Shown here in pieces: positions 17,389 through 25,198 of a stretch of DNA of 64,000 nucleotides; within the stretch, counting starts at the first letter, position 1; every line of letters starts with the position of its first letter. The translations under genes and the position numbers were made by a program. A model generated the notes under the pieces. It was not told the origin of the DNA. It searched no databases and was given only the letters and a program-made list of their open reading frames with translations. The stretch is from Clostridium sp. CF012 (GTDB taxonomy: Bacteria; Bacillota; Clostridia; Clostridiales; Clostridiaceae): positions 124,001 to 188,000 of the forward strand of contig NZ_JAHLEF010000001.1 of NCBI RefSeq assembly GCF_018861755.1, given 5' to 3'.

Positions 17389-19383
17389 TTATTTATTAAT
17401 AATCTTATATTTTTCCATCTTTCTATACAGTGTGTTTCTCCCTATACCTAATATTCTAGAAGCTGCTGCTATATTATCATTTACATCAATCAGCGTTTGC
17501 ATAACAGCATTTTTTTCCATCTGTTCTAAGGTAAACAATTGCTTTGCACTACTTATTTCACCAATGTTTTCCTTTTCTTTTACATAGCTTGGTAAATTCT
17601 TTCCTGTAAGTGCACTATTATTCTCAGCTACATTTAATACAAGTTGCATAACATTTTGTAATTCGCGAACATTGCCGGGCCAATCATAATTTATCATACC
17701 TTCATAAAAGCTTGCACTAACTTTTTTTATATGCTTTTTATTGGTTTCGCTGAATTTCTCATAAAAATAATCAATAAATATCTTGATATCCTCTTTTCTT
17801 TCTCTAAGAGGCGAAATATAAATTGGCATAACATTTATTCTATAAAATAAATCACTTCGGAATTTTTCTAGTTCAACTTCTTTTTTTAAATCTTTGTTTG
17901 AGGCCGCTATAACTCTAACATTTATTGGTATAACATCATTTCCTCCAACTCTTACTACTTTATGATCCTCTAAAACCCTAAGCAAACTTATTTGAGCATC
18001 TAGTGGCATATCTCCTATTTCATCAAGAAATATTGTTCCTCCATCTGCAAGTTCAAATTTCCCTGGATGTCCACCCCTTTTAGCTCCAGTAAAAGCACCC
18101 TCAACATAACCAAAAAGTTCACTAGAAACTAAATCGCGAGGAATAGCACCACAATTTAAAAATACAAAGGGTCTACCTTTTCTTCTACTTGCATTGTGAA
18201 TTGCTTGTGCAAACATTTCTTTTCCTGTACCACTCTCACCTTGAAGTAGTATAGTAGCATCAGTCTTCGCCGCAATTGATGCAAGTTTGGTTGAACGAGA
18301 TATATTTTCGCTTTTTCCTAATATATCATCAAATGTAAATCTTGCATTAGCTCCAACTATTTTATTAATCATACTTAGAACCGCTTTATTTTCTTTAAAA
18401 GTAATTACCCCTCCACCTAAATCCGTAGAAGTAAAAAGCTTTATAGGGGTAACATTAACTATACAAGTTTTATTTCTACCCATTTTCGTAGTAAAATTTA
18501 TTTCTTCCTCCTTATATCCTTTTCGCTTATTTATAGCGTTTATAATATCCTTTTGATTATTAGCAGATAAGACATCACTTATGTGCATATTATGAATGCC
18601 TTTTTCACTATATCCTAACAGTTTTCTTGCAAATCTATTCATACTAGTTATATTGCCTTGATTATCTATTCTAATAATGCCCTCAGAGATTGATTCTGTA
18701 ATTTGATAAAATTGTTCATTTACTATTTTCAGCTTTTTATTGGAATACTCTAGTTTCATTTCTTTTTCTATGGCCTTTGCTGCAGCTACTACCATACCTA
18801 AAGTATGCGGATGAACAAATTCGCAGTTGCCTGTTATGCTTAACACCCCTAAAATCTCGCTGTTTTCATCTTTTATAGGACACGCAGAAGAAGTCCACTT
18901 ATGATACTTATGTAAATAATGTTCTCCACCAAGTACTTGCATTGGCTCACCGGATATTAATGAAAGTCCAATAGCATTAGTGCCTATTACTTCTTCTTTT
19001 ATATTATATCCATCTTGTAATAACAGAAATTTTTGCTGCCGTATTAAGCTATCTTCTCCAATATGCTCTAATACATATCCATCTCTATCAGTTAAGCGAA
19101 TCATAAAATCCGAATTTTGTATCAAGTTATAGAGTGTCTGCATTAGTGGTTTAGCAGTTTCCAATAGGGGGAGGAATTCCTTATACTTCTTTTTTAAGTC
19201 ATCTTCAGTAAGTTCAATGGGAAAACTCTTTTTAAAGGGATCTATACCATATAGTTTACTTCTTTCCCAAGAATGTGAAATAATGTCCCTAAGTCCTCCT
19301 TTGCTTAGAACACCTCCTGAAACAAATAATTTCCATTTTTTTATAATATCTTCATCATTGTCAAGTAGTATTTTAGTTGGCAA
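17389..19383 (-). CDS. Sigma-54-dependent transcriptional activator, AcoR-like (GAF-PAS-AAA+-Fis)
   Basis: A 664-residue enhancer-binding protein. Residues about 80-210 form a GAF-type sensor of AcoR style (EEVIGTNAIGLSLISGEPMQV, WTSSACPIKD). About 222-330 is a PAS domain (ITESISEGIIRIDNQGNI). The AAA+ domain spans about 350-580, with Walker A GESGTGKE at 382-389, the sigma-54-contacting GAFTGA at 429-434, Walker B IFLDE at 451-455 and WPGNVREL. A Fis-type helix-turn-helix lies at 637-658. The start is TTG with a GGAGG ribosome-binding site. The downstream Mrp operon carries a -24/-12 promoter, making it the obvious target. The signal sensed is unknown. Confidence 0.93.
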   Translation of the reverse strand: MPTKILLDNDEDIIKKWKLFVSGGVLSKGGLRDIISHSWERSKLYGIDPFKKSFPIELTEDDLKKKYKEFLPLLETAKPLMQTLYNLIQNSDFMIRLTDRDGYVLEHIGEDSLIRQQKFLLLQDGYNIKEEVIGTNAIGLSLISGEPMQVLGGEHYLHKYHKWTSSACPIKDENSEILGVLSITGNCEFVHPHTLGMVVAAAKAIEKEMKLEYSNKKLKIVNEQFYQITESISEGIIRIDNQGNITSMNRFARKLLGYSEKGIHNMHISDVLSANNQKDIINAINKRKGYKEEEINFTTKMGRNKTCIVNVTPIKLFTSTDLGGGVITFKENKAVLSMINKIVGANARFTFDDILGKSENISRSTKLASIAAKTDATILLQGESGTGKEMFAQAIHNASRRKGRPFVFLNCGAIPRDLVSSELFGYVEGAFTGAKRGGHPGKFELADGGTIFLDEIGDMPLDAQISLLRVLEDHKVVRVGGNDVIPINVRVIAASNKDLKKEVELEKFRSDLFYRINVMPIYISPLRERKEDIKIFIDYFYEKFSETNKKHIKKVSASFYEGMINYDWPGNVRELQNVMQLVLNVAENNSALTGKNLPSYVKEKENIGEISSAKQLFTLEQMEKNAVMQTLIDVNDNIAAASRILGIGRNTLYRKMEKYKIINK

Positions 19384-19526
19384 ATATATACTCCTCCCTC
19401 ATAAGGATCATGATATAATTCTATTATTTTATTATACATATTACTATTTATTTTGTCTAATAGTTAAAATAGTTATTTGAAATTAATTCCAGTTTACTCA
19501 GCACTAAAATTTTAAAAAAATTTAAA

Positions 19527-19556
19527 TAAAAAAAACTCCTTGGAAAACCAAGAAGT
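19527..19556 (-). terminator. Intrinsic terminator of msrA
   Basis: A 9-bp stem (19535-19543 with 19548-19556) with a 4-nt loop and a run of eight U at 19527-19534, 41 bp past the msrA stop. Confidence 0.85.
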
Positions 19557-19596
19557 CTCTAAAGTTAATTTAAACTTATAGTTTAATAATTTTAAC

Positions 19597-20076
19597 TTAA
19601 ATATCATTTAAATTAATGTGGCAATACCCTCCAGGATTCTTTTGTAGATACTTTTGATGATACTCTTCAGCATCATAAAAACAAGATAAAGGTTGTATTT
19701 CTGTAACTATGGGTTTATTATATCTACTTTGGACTTCATTTTTTGTTTTTAATATAATGTCTAAATCCAACTTATCAGTATAATAAACACCACTTCTATA
19801 TTGACTTCCTATATCAGGTCCTTGTCTATTTGAAACTGTAGGATCTATTATACCCCAAAATTTATCTAATATTTTTTCAAGGGATATTAGGTTTTCATCG
19901 TAACTTATTAAACATGCTTCTGCATGACCTGTGTTTCCAAGACAAACCTCATTATATGTAGGGTCCACCTTTAAACCATTAGCATATCCAACCACAGTTT
20001 CAATAATACCATTTATTCTTATCATATAAGCTTCTACACCCCAAAAGCATCCTCCTGCTACAACAATAGTCTTCAT
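19597..20076 (-). CDS. msrA: Peptide methionine-S-sulfoxide reductase MsrA
   Basis: Repairs oxidised methionine (S epimer) in proteins. The catalytic motif [10 protein letters not shown] places the active Cys at residue 10. [14 protein letters not shown] and [14 protein letters not shown] complete the family signature, with two further Cys near the C-terminus as candidate resolving residues. At 159 residues it is a short stand-alone MsrA with no fused MsrB. It has its own terminator and appears monocistronic. Confidence 0.96.
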   Translation of the reverse strand: MKTIVVAGGCFWGVEAYMIRINGIIETVVGYANGLKVDPTYNEVCLGNTGHAEACLISYDENLISLEKILDKFWGIIDPTVSNRQGPDIGSQYRSGVYYTDKLDLDIILKTKNEVQSRYNKPIVTEIQPLSCFYDAEEYHQKYLQKNPGGYCHINLNDI

Positions 20077-20204
20077 AAACGCACCTCCATATTATATAAA
20101 CTAGTACATATATATATTACTACAAATGCATTTTCTTTTCTAACTAATTGTATAAAATTATTACTAATAATAAATTTATACTACTGTTAGTTTTAATAGA
20201 AGAA

Positions 20205-20534
20205 TTATACTATCTCTTTCTTTTTATCTAGAAATTTAAAATCCTCTGCTACAACTTCTGTACTATATCTTTTGTTCCCATCTTTATCTGTGTAGCTATT
20301 ACTACAGAGTCTACCAGTTAGGCCAATTTGGCTTCCTTTACCTAAATATTTGCACATGGTTTCAGCTAGTGCATTCCAAACCAAAACACTTATAAAATCT
20401 GCTTCCTGTTGTGAGTCCTTACGTGGTGTTCTATTAATTGCTAACGTAAATTTAGTATAAAAACCTTTCCCATCGTTAAACTCTTTTAGTTCCAAATCTT
20501 TTGTTATCCTGCCTATTAATGATACGTTATTCAT
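20205..20534 (-). CDS. ssb: Short single-stranded DNA-binding protein
   Basis: A 109-residue OB-fold protein of the SSB family (MNNVSLIGRITKDLELKEF, FTLAINRT, DFISVLVWNALAETMCKYLGKGSQIGLTGRL, GNKRYSTEVVAEDFKFL). It ends at KKKEIV and lacks the Gly-rich linker and acidic DDDIPF-type tail that recruits partner proteins in the main SSB. It is therefore probably a secondary SSB, e.g. for competence, phage or stress roles, rather than the replicative one. It is monocistronic and not in the rpsF-ssb-rpsR context. Confidence 0.9.
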   Translation of the reverse strand: MNNVSLIGRITKDLELKEFNDGKGFYTKFTLAINRTPRKDSQQEADFISVLVWNALAETMCKYLGKGSQIGLTGRLCSNSYTDKDGNKRYSTEVVAEDFKFLDKKKEIV

Positions 20535-20636
20535 AATATCTCTCCTTTTTATTTAATAACTTTTAAAATTATTGACAACAAAAATAAATTTTATACAAAC
20601 AAATGTTTGCTTATAAATTTATTATTTTTGGGCAAC

Positions 20637-20680
20637 AAAAAACTTTCGCTTTCCTAAAATGCATCTAGAAAAGCGAAAGT
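20637..20680 (-). terminator. Intrinsic terminator of the gene at 20699-21466
   Basis: An 11-bp perfect stem (20642-20652 with 20670-20680), extendable by three pairs past one mismatch, with a U6 run (20637-20642) on the minus strand. It starts 19 bp past the stop codon. Confidence 0.85.
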
Positions 20681-20698
20681 ATATTTTCTGGCAAAAAT

Positions 20699-21466
20699 TT
20701 ATTTACTGTAGTAAGTGTCTTTAATATGTTTTTCAATCTTCACTTTATCTCTCTTATCAAATGGGTTATTTGATATTGCTGTAACAAATAAATATGGAAA
20801 ATTATTTTTTAAATGCTTCATATACATAACCCATTGGCTTACGCTTGCTCCATATACTCTTTTTATATCAATTGCTAAGTGTTCTTTTTCATCATCCCGT
20901 AGTTCTGATAAATTCCTTGAAGATAACTCATCTTCTAAATGAAAAACTGCCGTTAACAAATGAGTGAAAGTTTCATGTTCCAATAAATTCGGATTTTCTA
21001 ATAACCTAAGTAAAAATCCTCTTTTGCTTAATAGAAACTCATTCATTTTCTCTAAATCGATTTTGTGAAATAGTATATCATAATTATAACTTTTGCACTT
21101 TTCTAATGCTTTTTTAAAATCTCTTTCTTCCCAACTTGGTTCAACTATAAAGGAACTTGCTATTTCATTAACATTTGGATCAATGGATGTGCAATATTTT
21201 AAAATAGTAGTTCCTACTTCATTAAAATATACACCTATTATTAAATTGAGCTTTTCTATTAAGGCTTCTCTCTCTCTTATTTTAATAACTCCATCTATAA
21301 CTAATGATACAAATAAAATCTCAATAGGTATAAATGCTACGTCCCCTACAATATATAAGAATATATGATGTGCATCTCTAAAAATAAAATAGTGAAAACA
21401 ATATAATAATGCTGATAAAAGTATCAATAATATAGAAAGCTTTAAACGCCAATTCGATTTCTTCAT
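20699..21466 (-). CDS. Hypothetical membrane protein with two N-terminal helices
   Basis: I do not recognise this 255-residue protein. Residues about 9-30 and 35-62 form two transmembrane helices separated by a short loop. A basic stretch (KIREREALIEKLNL) then leads into a roughly 190-residue, mostly helical, charged cytoplasmic domain with conserved-looking aromatic segments (VEPSWEERDF, GASVSQWVMYMKHLKNNFPYLF, AISNNPFD). There are no Cys clusters or P-loop. It has its own terminator and stands between ssb and a hutD-like gene, so neighbours do not hint at function. The layout suggests a membrane-anchored sensor or scaffold, but that is speculation. Confidence 0.8.
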   Translation of the reverse strand: MKKSNWRLKLSILLILLSALLYCFHYFIFRDAHHIFLYIVGDVAFIPIEILFVSLVIDGVIKIREREALIEKLNLIIGVYFNEVGTTILKYCTSIDPNVNEIASSFIVEPSWEERDFKKALEKCKSYNYDILFHKIDLEKMNEFLLSKRGFLLRLLENPNLLEHETFTHLLTAVFHLEDELSSRNLSELRDDEKEHLAIDIKRVYGASVSQWVMYMKHLKNNFPYLFVTAISNNPFDKRDKVKIEKHIKDTYYSK

Positions 21467-21546
21467 GTTTGTCTCCCTTTGAAAGTAAGAATATATGTAT
21501 AATACTTTATTTATAGTTATTTATCAAATAATCTAAACTTTTATGA

Positions 21547-22173
21547 TTATTTACAATGAAATATTGAAGCTTTTATGATTTTAGTTTCTCCTTGGTAGCT
21601 ACTATGAATTTTAACATCTGAAGTGATCTCTTGCACTGTTCTAGTTACTAATGCTAAGTCACCACTATTGAGACTTATTTTTTTATTTATCCCTGTATCT
21701 ATTTCTATAGCACCTTTCACTACGTAAAACGCTTCTGTGATTCCAGAGAATTTTTCATCATCATCATTCACATTAACGTCTTTAAACTCTCCTGCATTAA
21801 CTGAAATCGCCTCTAATTTTCCATTGTAACCTTGCGCCAACATTAAATTAAAATCTGTAACCTTGCCAAAACTTGTTGTTATCCAGTCTCCGCTAAAGCT
21901 ATCCTGCTGAAATGCTTTTAACACGGCATTGTGATGATCTTCATGTTCAAGAAGTAGCTCCCCTTCAATAACCATAATAAGCCTAGATATTCCCTGCAAG
22001 GGAGTAAATGTAGAAGATTCTACTTCAACCTTCGCAGAACTCAGCCTCCATTTAAAATTACGTTGTTCATATAGTGAAGTCTCAGGATAAATATAAAGCT
22101 GGGTTGTTGTACCACCAGACCATTCACTTGTTTTATGTTGATTCTTTCTAATTATTTCAATATTATAAGACAT
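21547..22173 (-). CDS. HutD/Ves-family cupin-like protein
   Basis: A 208-residue protein of the HutD family, small bicupin proteins found beside histidine-utilisation genes or alone. The N-terminus KTSEWSGGTTTQLYIYPE and FKWRLSSAKVEVESSTFTPLQGISRLIMVIEGE are the family signature. QDSFSGDWITTSFGKVTDFNLM follows in the second half. No hut genes are nearby, so a role in histidine catabolism is not supported; HutD itself is biochemically poorly defined. It lies 120 bp downstream of uvsE, with the uvsE terminator between. Confidence 0.85.
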   Translation of the reverse strand: MSYNIEIIRKNQHKTSEWSGGTTTQLYIYPETSLYEQRNFKWRLSSAKVEVESSTFTPLQGISRLIMVIEGELLLEHEDHHNAVLKAFQQDSFSGDWITTSFGKVTDFNLMLAQGYNGKLEAISVNAGEFKDVNVNDDDEKFSGITEAFYVVKGAIEIDTGINKKISLNSGDLALVTRTVQEITSDVKIHSSYQGETKIIKASIFHCK

Positions 22174-22225
22174 TTATATTGCCTCCCTGTATAATCTATT
22201 TATGCTTTATTTAGAAATTCAAAAG

Positions 22226-22273
22226 CAAAAATGGTTATCTTCAATTTATCAAAAATCATTTGAAGACAACCAT
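22226..22273 (-). terminator. Intrinsic terminator of uvsE
   Basis: A 14-bp stem (22231-22244 with 22260-22273, one G-U pair on the minus strand), a 15-nt loop and U5 at 22226-22230. It lies 20 bp past the uvsE stop. Confidence 0.85.
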
Positions 22274-22292
22274 CTTTAAATCCCAAGAAACA

Positions 22293-23537
22293 TTAATAAA
22301 AAAAATAATAAGAGCTAAGAATATATTCAGAATTATACTTATCACATAATTTTTTCAAATAAAGCTTAACCTTTTCTTTATGTTCTAGATCCATTAGAAG
22401 TTTTTTAAAATGCGCTTGCTCTTTATCAGAAGCACTATCTTTTATATACCCCCAAACATGTTCGCAAGTATTTATAAAACTTCCATCCTCTACATCTAAA
22501 TTTATTATTTCATCTGTATATTCATAGAATTCTTGAATACTACAATTATCTTTTACAAGGTGGCTACACTCTTTATAATATTTATAATTTCTTTCCATTA
22601 GCAGATATTTATATTTCGCCCACTGCTTTTCTATAACTACATGTTTTAATTTCTTATTCATATTACTGACTACAAGGTTGCATTTTATAGCTGAAATATC
22701 CTTATCTTTTACTTCTAGCATAATATCAATATTAAATTCTTTAACTTCTTCAAAGTATTCTAAAAATTCTTTAACCATTATTGTCTTTGAATGAGCTCCT
22801 ACATGTTTATATAAATCTTGTTGACTATAGTGGACTTTTGGATTGCCATCTTCTTCTTTCCATGTTTTAGCTACTTTATCCATTATTTCTTTTATAGGCA
22901 TCTCTATTTCATGGTTACACTTATGGTGAAGATTATCAAATATCACTGGTATATTAATTTCACCACTTACGAAAAGTAAATCAACAATATTGAATGTTCT
23001 ATCATCGTTTTCAATTACAAGCCTTTTCTTTACTGATGGTGATAACCTTCTAAAATTTTCTATAAACCTATTCATAGCTAAAGCCTTATCTCCATAACCC
23101 CCACCAATATGAAGTATTATCTTATTGCTCCCGTCTACACCTAAAGCATCAAGGAATCTTGCATGGTATTCCAAATCTTTAATTGCTTTTGCTACAATGT
23201 CTTCTTTTTCGGCATTGAGCACGGTATACTGACCTGGATGCATAGAAACCCTCATGCCACATTTTTTTACATATTCACCTATTTCATTTAATTCATTTTT
23301 AAAATATTTATGCCAAGCCATTTCATTAACACTATGGCTTCCGAGTGGCACTATATCTGAGCTTATTCTAAATAACTTTATGTTATACTTTTCATTATTC
23401 TCTAATATTTCTCTCAAATCTATTAGATTTTGCTCTAATATCTCTAAAAGCATCGTTTCCGAAAAGTTTTTTAGAGTTAATCTTCTATTTGTTCTTGCAT
23501 CTATTGTAAGTGGTATGCATGCATATCCTATTTTCAT
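22293..23537 (-). CDS. uvsE: UV DNA damage endonuclease UvsE with C-terminal DUF1722-like domain
   Basis: Nicks DNA 5' to UV photoproducts and other lesions in alternative excision repair. Residues 1-~290 are a TIM-barrel UvsE with its metal ligands visible: H100 (SMHPGQY), H143 (LHIGGGYGD), E176 (IENDD), D201 and H204 (DNLHH), H236 (VHYSQQ), H249 (GAHS) and E275 (MLEVKDKD). Residues about 297-414 are an extra helical domain that looks like DUF1722/YbgA (KYKYLLMERNYKYYKECSHLV; EHVWGYIKD; SEYILSSYYF). The start is the ATG at 23535-23537 behind AGGAGG; an upstream start lacks this. It has its own terminator. Confidence 0.92.
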   Translation of the reverse strand: MKIGYACIPLTIDARTNRRLTLKNFSETMLLEILEQNLIDLREILENNEKYNIKLFRISSDIVPLGSHSVNEMAWHKYFKNELNEIGEYVKKCGMRVSMHPGQYTVLNAEKEDIVAKAIKDLEYHARFLDALGVDGSNKIILHIGGGYGDKALAMNRFIENFRRLSPSVKKRLVIENDDRTFNIVDLLFVSGEINIPVIFDNLHHKCNHEIEMPIKEIMDKVAKTWKEEDGNPKVHYSQQDLYKHVGAHSKTIMVKEFLEYFEEVKEFNIDIMLEVKDKDISAIKCNLVVSNMNKKLKHVVIEKQWAKYKYLLMERNYKYYKECSHLVKDNCSIQEFYEYTDEIINLDVEDGSFINTCEHVWGYIKDSASDKEQAHFKKLLMDLEHKEKVKLYLKKLCDKYNSEYILSSYYFFY

Positions 23538-23716
23538 ATTTTCCTCCTGCCCTAGTTTTATACTTATAAAAGCTACATTCATTGTCCACTTAAACGGCTG
23601 CTACGTATTCTCAAACGCATGAAGTTATCCTAAAGGTATATGAATGACCTAATGTTATTGTCCGTCCATATAGACCTATTTTCCACTTATTTAAATTTTA
23701 TAATCTAAAACAATTT

Positions 23717-24694
23717 TTAAAATAGATCAATTAGATCTCCTGCGTTATTTTTCAACTTATCTATAGAGTGAATATACCTATTAGTAGTGGCTAAATTCTT
23801 ATGTGCCGCAAAGTCCCGAACTTTTTCTACAGTAGCCCCTGCGAGTATCGCCAGTGTAATAGCTGTATGCCTAGTAGAGTGAACTTGCAAATTTTTATCT
23901 ATACCTGCATTTTTACATACTTTTTTTATCATGTAATTTAAAGTGCTTGCATCTAATTTTTCTTTATTCTTGCCATTAGTTGAGTGACCAATAAATAAAT
24001 ACTCCTCCCCACAAGATAATTTATTTCTTTTAGTAATCAGAATATACTCATTAATCATAGCAAGGACGTTTGGTTGAAGTTTCACTATGTCCTCTTTACC
24101 ACCCTTTCTCCTCACTTTAACTATATCATAACCGGTGTAAGTGGTAATATGCTTTATTTTAATATTTATAATCTCAGATTTTCTTAGTGCAGTGGTTAAT
24201 GCAAGTACTAATATAGTTTTATTTCTATGACCTAAGATATTAGTTGTATCTATACTATCTAATAAAACCACACACTCATCTTTTGTTAAAAACTCAGTTT
24301 CCTTGTTATTTATAACTGGTTTTTCTTCTTTTAGACTTCCAAAGGGATTATATTTAATTATATGAATATCAGTGGAATTATCTTGGTATTTTAATAACCA
24401 TTTATATAGTGCACTCAACGATGATATTTTTCTGTTTATAGTAGCGGAGGACATGCTTTTATCCATTAATTTTATTATATAATTTTGTGTATTTAATATA
24501 GACACCTTTTTAATATCTTCTAAGGTGATATCAGAAATAGAGTCCGCGCTGAAAAAATCTTTTATATCTCGCTCATAGCTTTTAGCAGTATATTTACTTT
24601 TTCTAGATTTAATCTCAAGAAAATACCATATAAAATGTTTATTGTCTAAAAATATTTTAGAATTAAAATTGTATTCTATAAGCTTATTTATCAT
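23717..24694 (-). CDS. Stand-alone tyrosine recombinase/integrase
   Basis: A 325-residue site-specific recombinase of the XerC/D and phage integrase class. An N-terminal SAM-like core-binding domain (about 20-105) precedes the catalytic domain (about 135-320). The full catalytic set is present: R171, K197, H272, R275, H298 and the nucleophile Y307. It is therefore likely active. It is neither the usual XerC nor XerD by context, since no codV/hslV neighbours occur, and no other mobile-element genes surround it. I saw no tRNA gene or attachment repeat. It could be a chromosomal recombinase or an element remnant. The ATG has a GGGAG ribosome-binding site. Confidence 0.9.
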   Translation of the reverse strand: MINKLIEYNFNSKIFLDNKHFIWYFLEIKSRKSKYTAKSYERDIKDFFSADSISDITLEDIKKVSILNTQNYIIKLMDKSMSSATINRKISSLSALYKWLLKYQDNSTDIHIIKYNPFGSLKEEKPVINNKETEFLTKDECVVLLDSIDTTNILGHRNKTILVLALTTALRKSEIINIKIKHITTYTGYDIVKVRRKGGKEDIVKLQPNVLAMINEYILITKRNKLSCGEEYLFIGHSTNGKNKEKLDASTLNYMIKKVCKNAGIDKNLQVHSTRHTAITLAILAGATVEKVRDFAAHKNLATTNRYIHSIDKLKNNAGDLIDLF

Positions 24695-24734
24695 ATATAT
24701 TCTCCCTTAATATTTTCCTTTTTCTATACAATTT

Positions 24735-24767
24735 AAAAAGCTACCAACAGTAAGTTAGCAGCTTTTT
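24735..24767 (-). terminator. Intrinsic terminator of the HPr gene
   Basis: A 14-bp stem (24735-24748 with 24754-24767, G-U pairs allowed on the minus strand) and a 5-nt loop. The A5/T5 ends supply the U-run. It is about 50 bp past the HPr stop. Confidence 0.75.
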
Positions 24768-24819
24768 AAAGTATACGGACTACAAGGCATCTTTGACTTA
24801 TTATCTTTTAGATGCCTAA

Positions 24820-25080
24820 TTACTCTTCTAAGGAGCTAATTAGGTTTATTATTTCTTCTAAGGCTAACTTTTCATCAGCACCATTAGCTATAACGTTTAC
24901 AAGGTTGTTAGGACCAACCCCTAGAGATAAAATACCTATTAGACTCTTAATATTAGCTTTTTTACCCATATATTCTAAACCTATATCTGATTTGAACGAA
25001 GCGGCTTTTCTTACTAATAATGTAGCTGGCCTTGCATGCAAGCCTTTTGGATTACTAACCATAACTTCTCTTGTTACCAA
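24820..25080 (-). CDS. ptsH: HPr phosphocarrier protein
   Basis: An 86-residue phosphocarrier of the sugar phosphotransferase system. GLHARPA places the phosphorylated His at residue 15. KSLIGILSLG places Ser exactly at 46, the HPr kinase site used in Firmicute catabolite control. This numbering supports the TTG start at 25078-25080, which has a GGGGTGA ribosome-binding site; there is no better ATG. ptsI and hprK are not nearby, as usual in clostridia, where HPr stands alone. It is downstream of the aminotransferase gene and closed by a terminator. Confidence 0.94.
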   Translation of the reverse strand: MVTREVMVSNPKGLHARPATLLVRKAASFKSDIGLEYMGKKANIKSLIGILSLGVGPNNLVNVIANGADEKLALEEIINLISSLEE

Positions 25081-25198
25081 TTCACTTCACCCCAATACTT
25101 TAATAATAGCATGAGCTTATATTAAAAAGTTTATCATTAACTCATACCATTATAATATCATTAAAAAGTACGTAAATCAATTTTAAATATTCAGAGGT

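Noticed and set aside
23538-23716. Attachment site or short direct repeats next to the tyrosine recombinase
   Set aside because: Only very short chance similarities were visible; no tRNA gene and no paired repeat of useful length.
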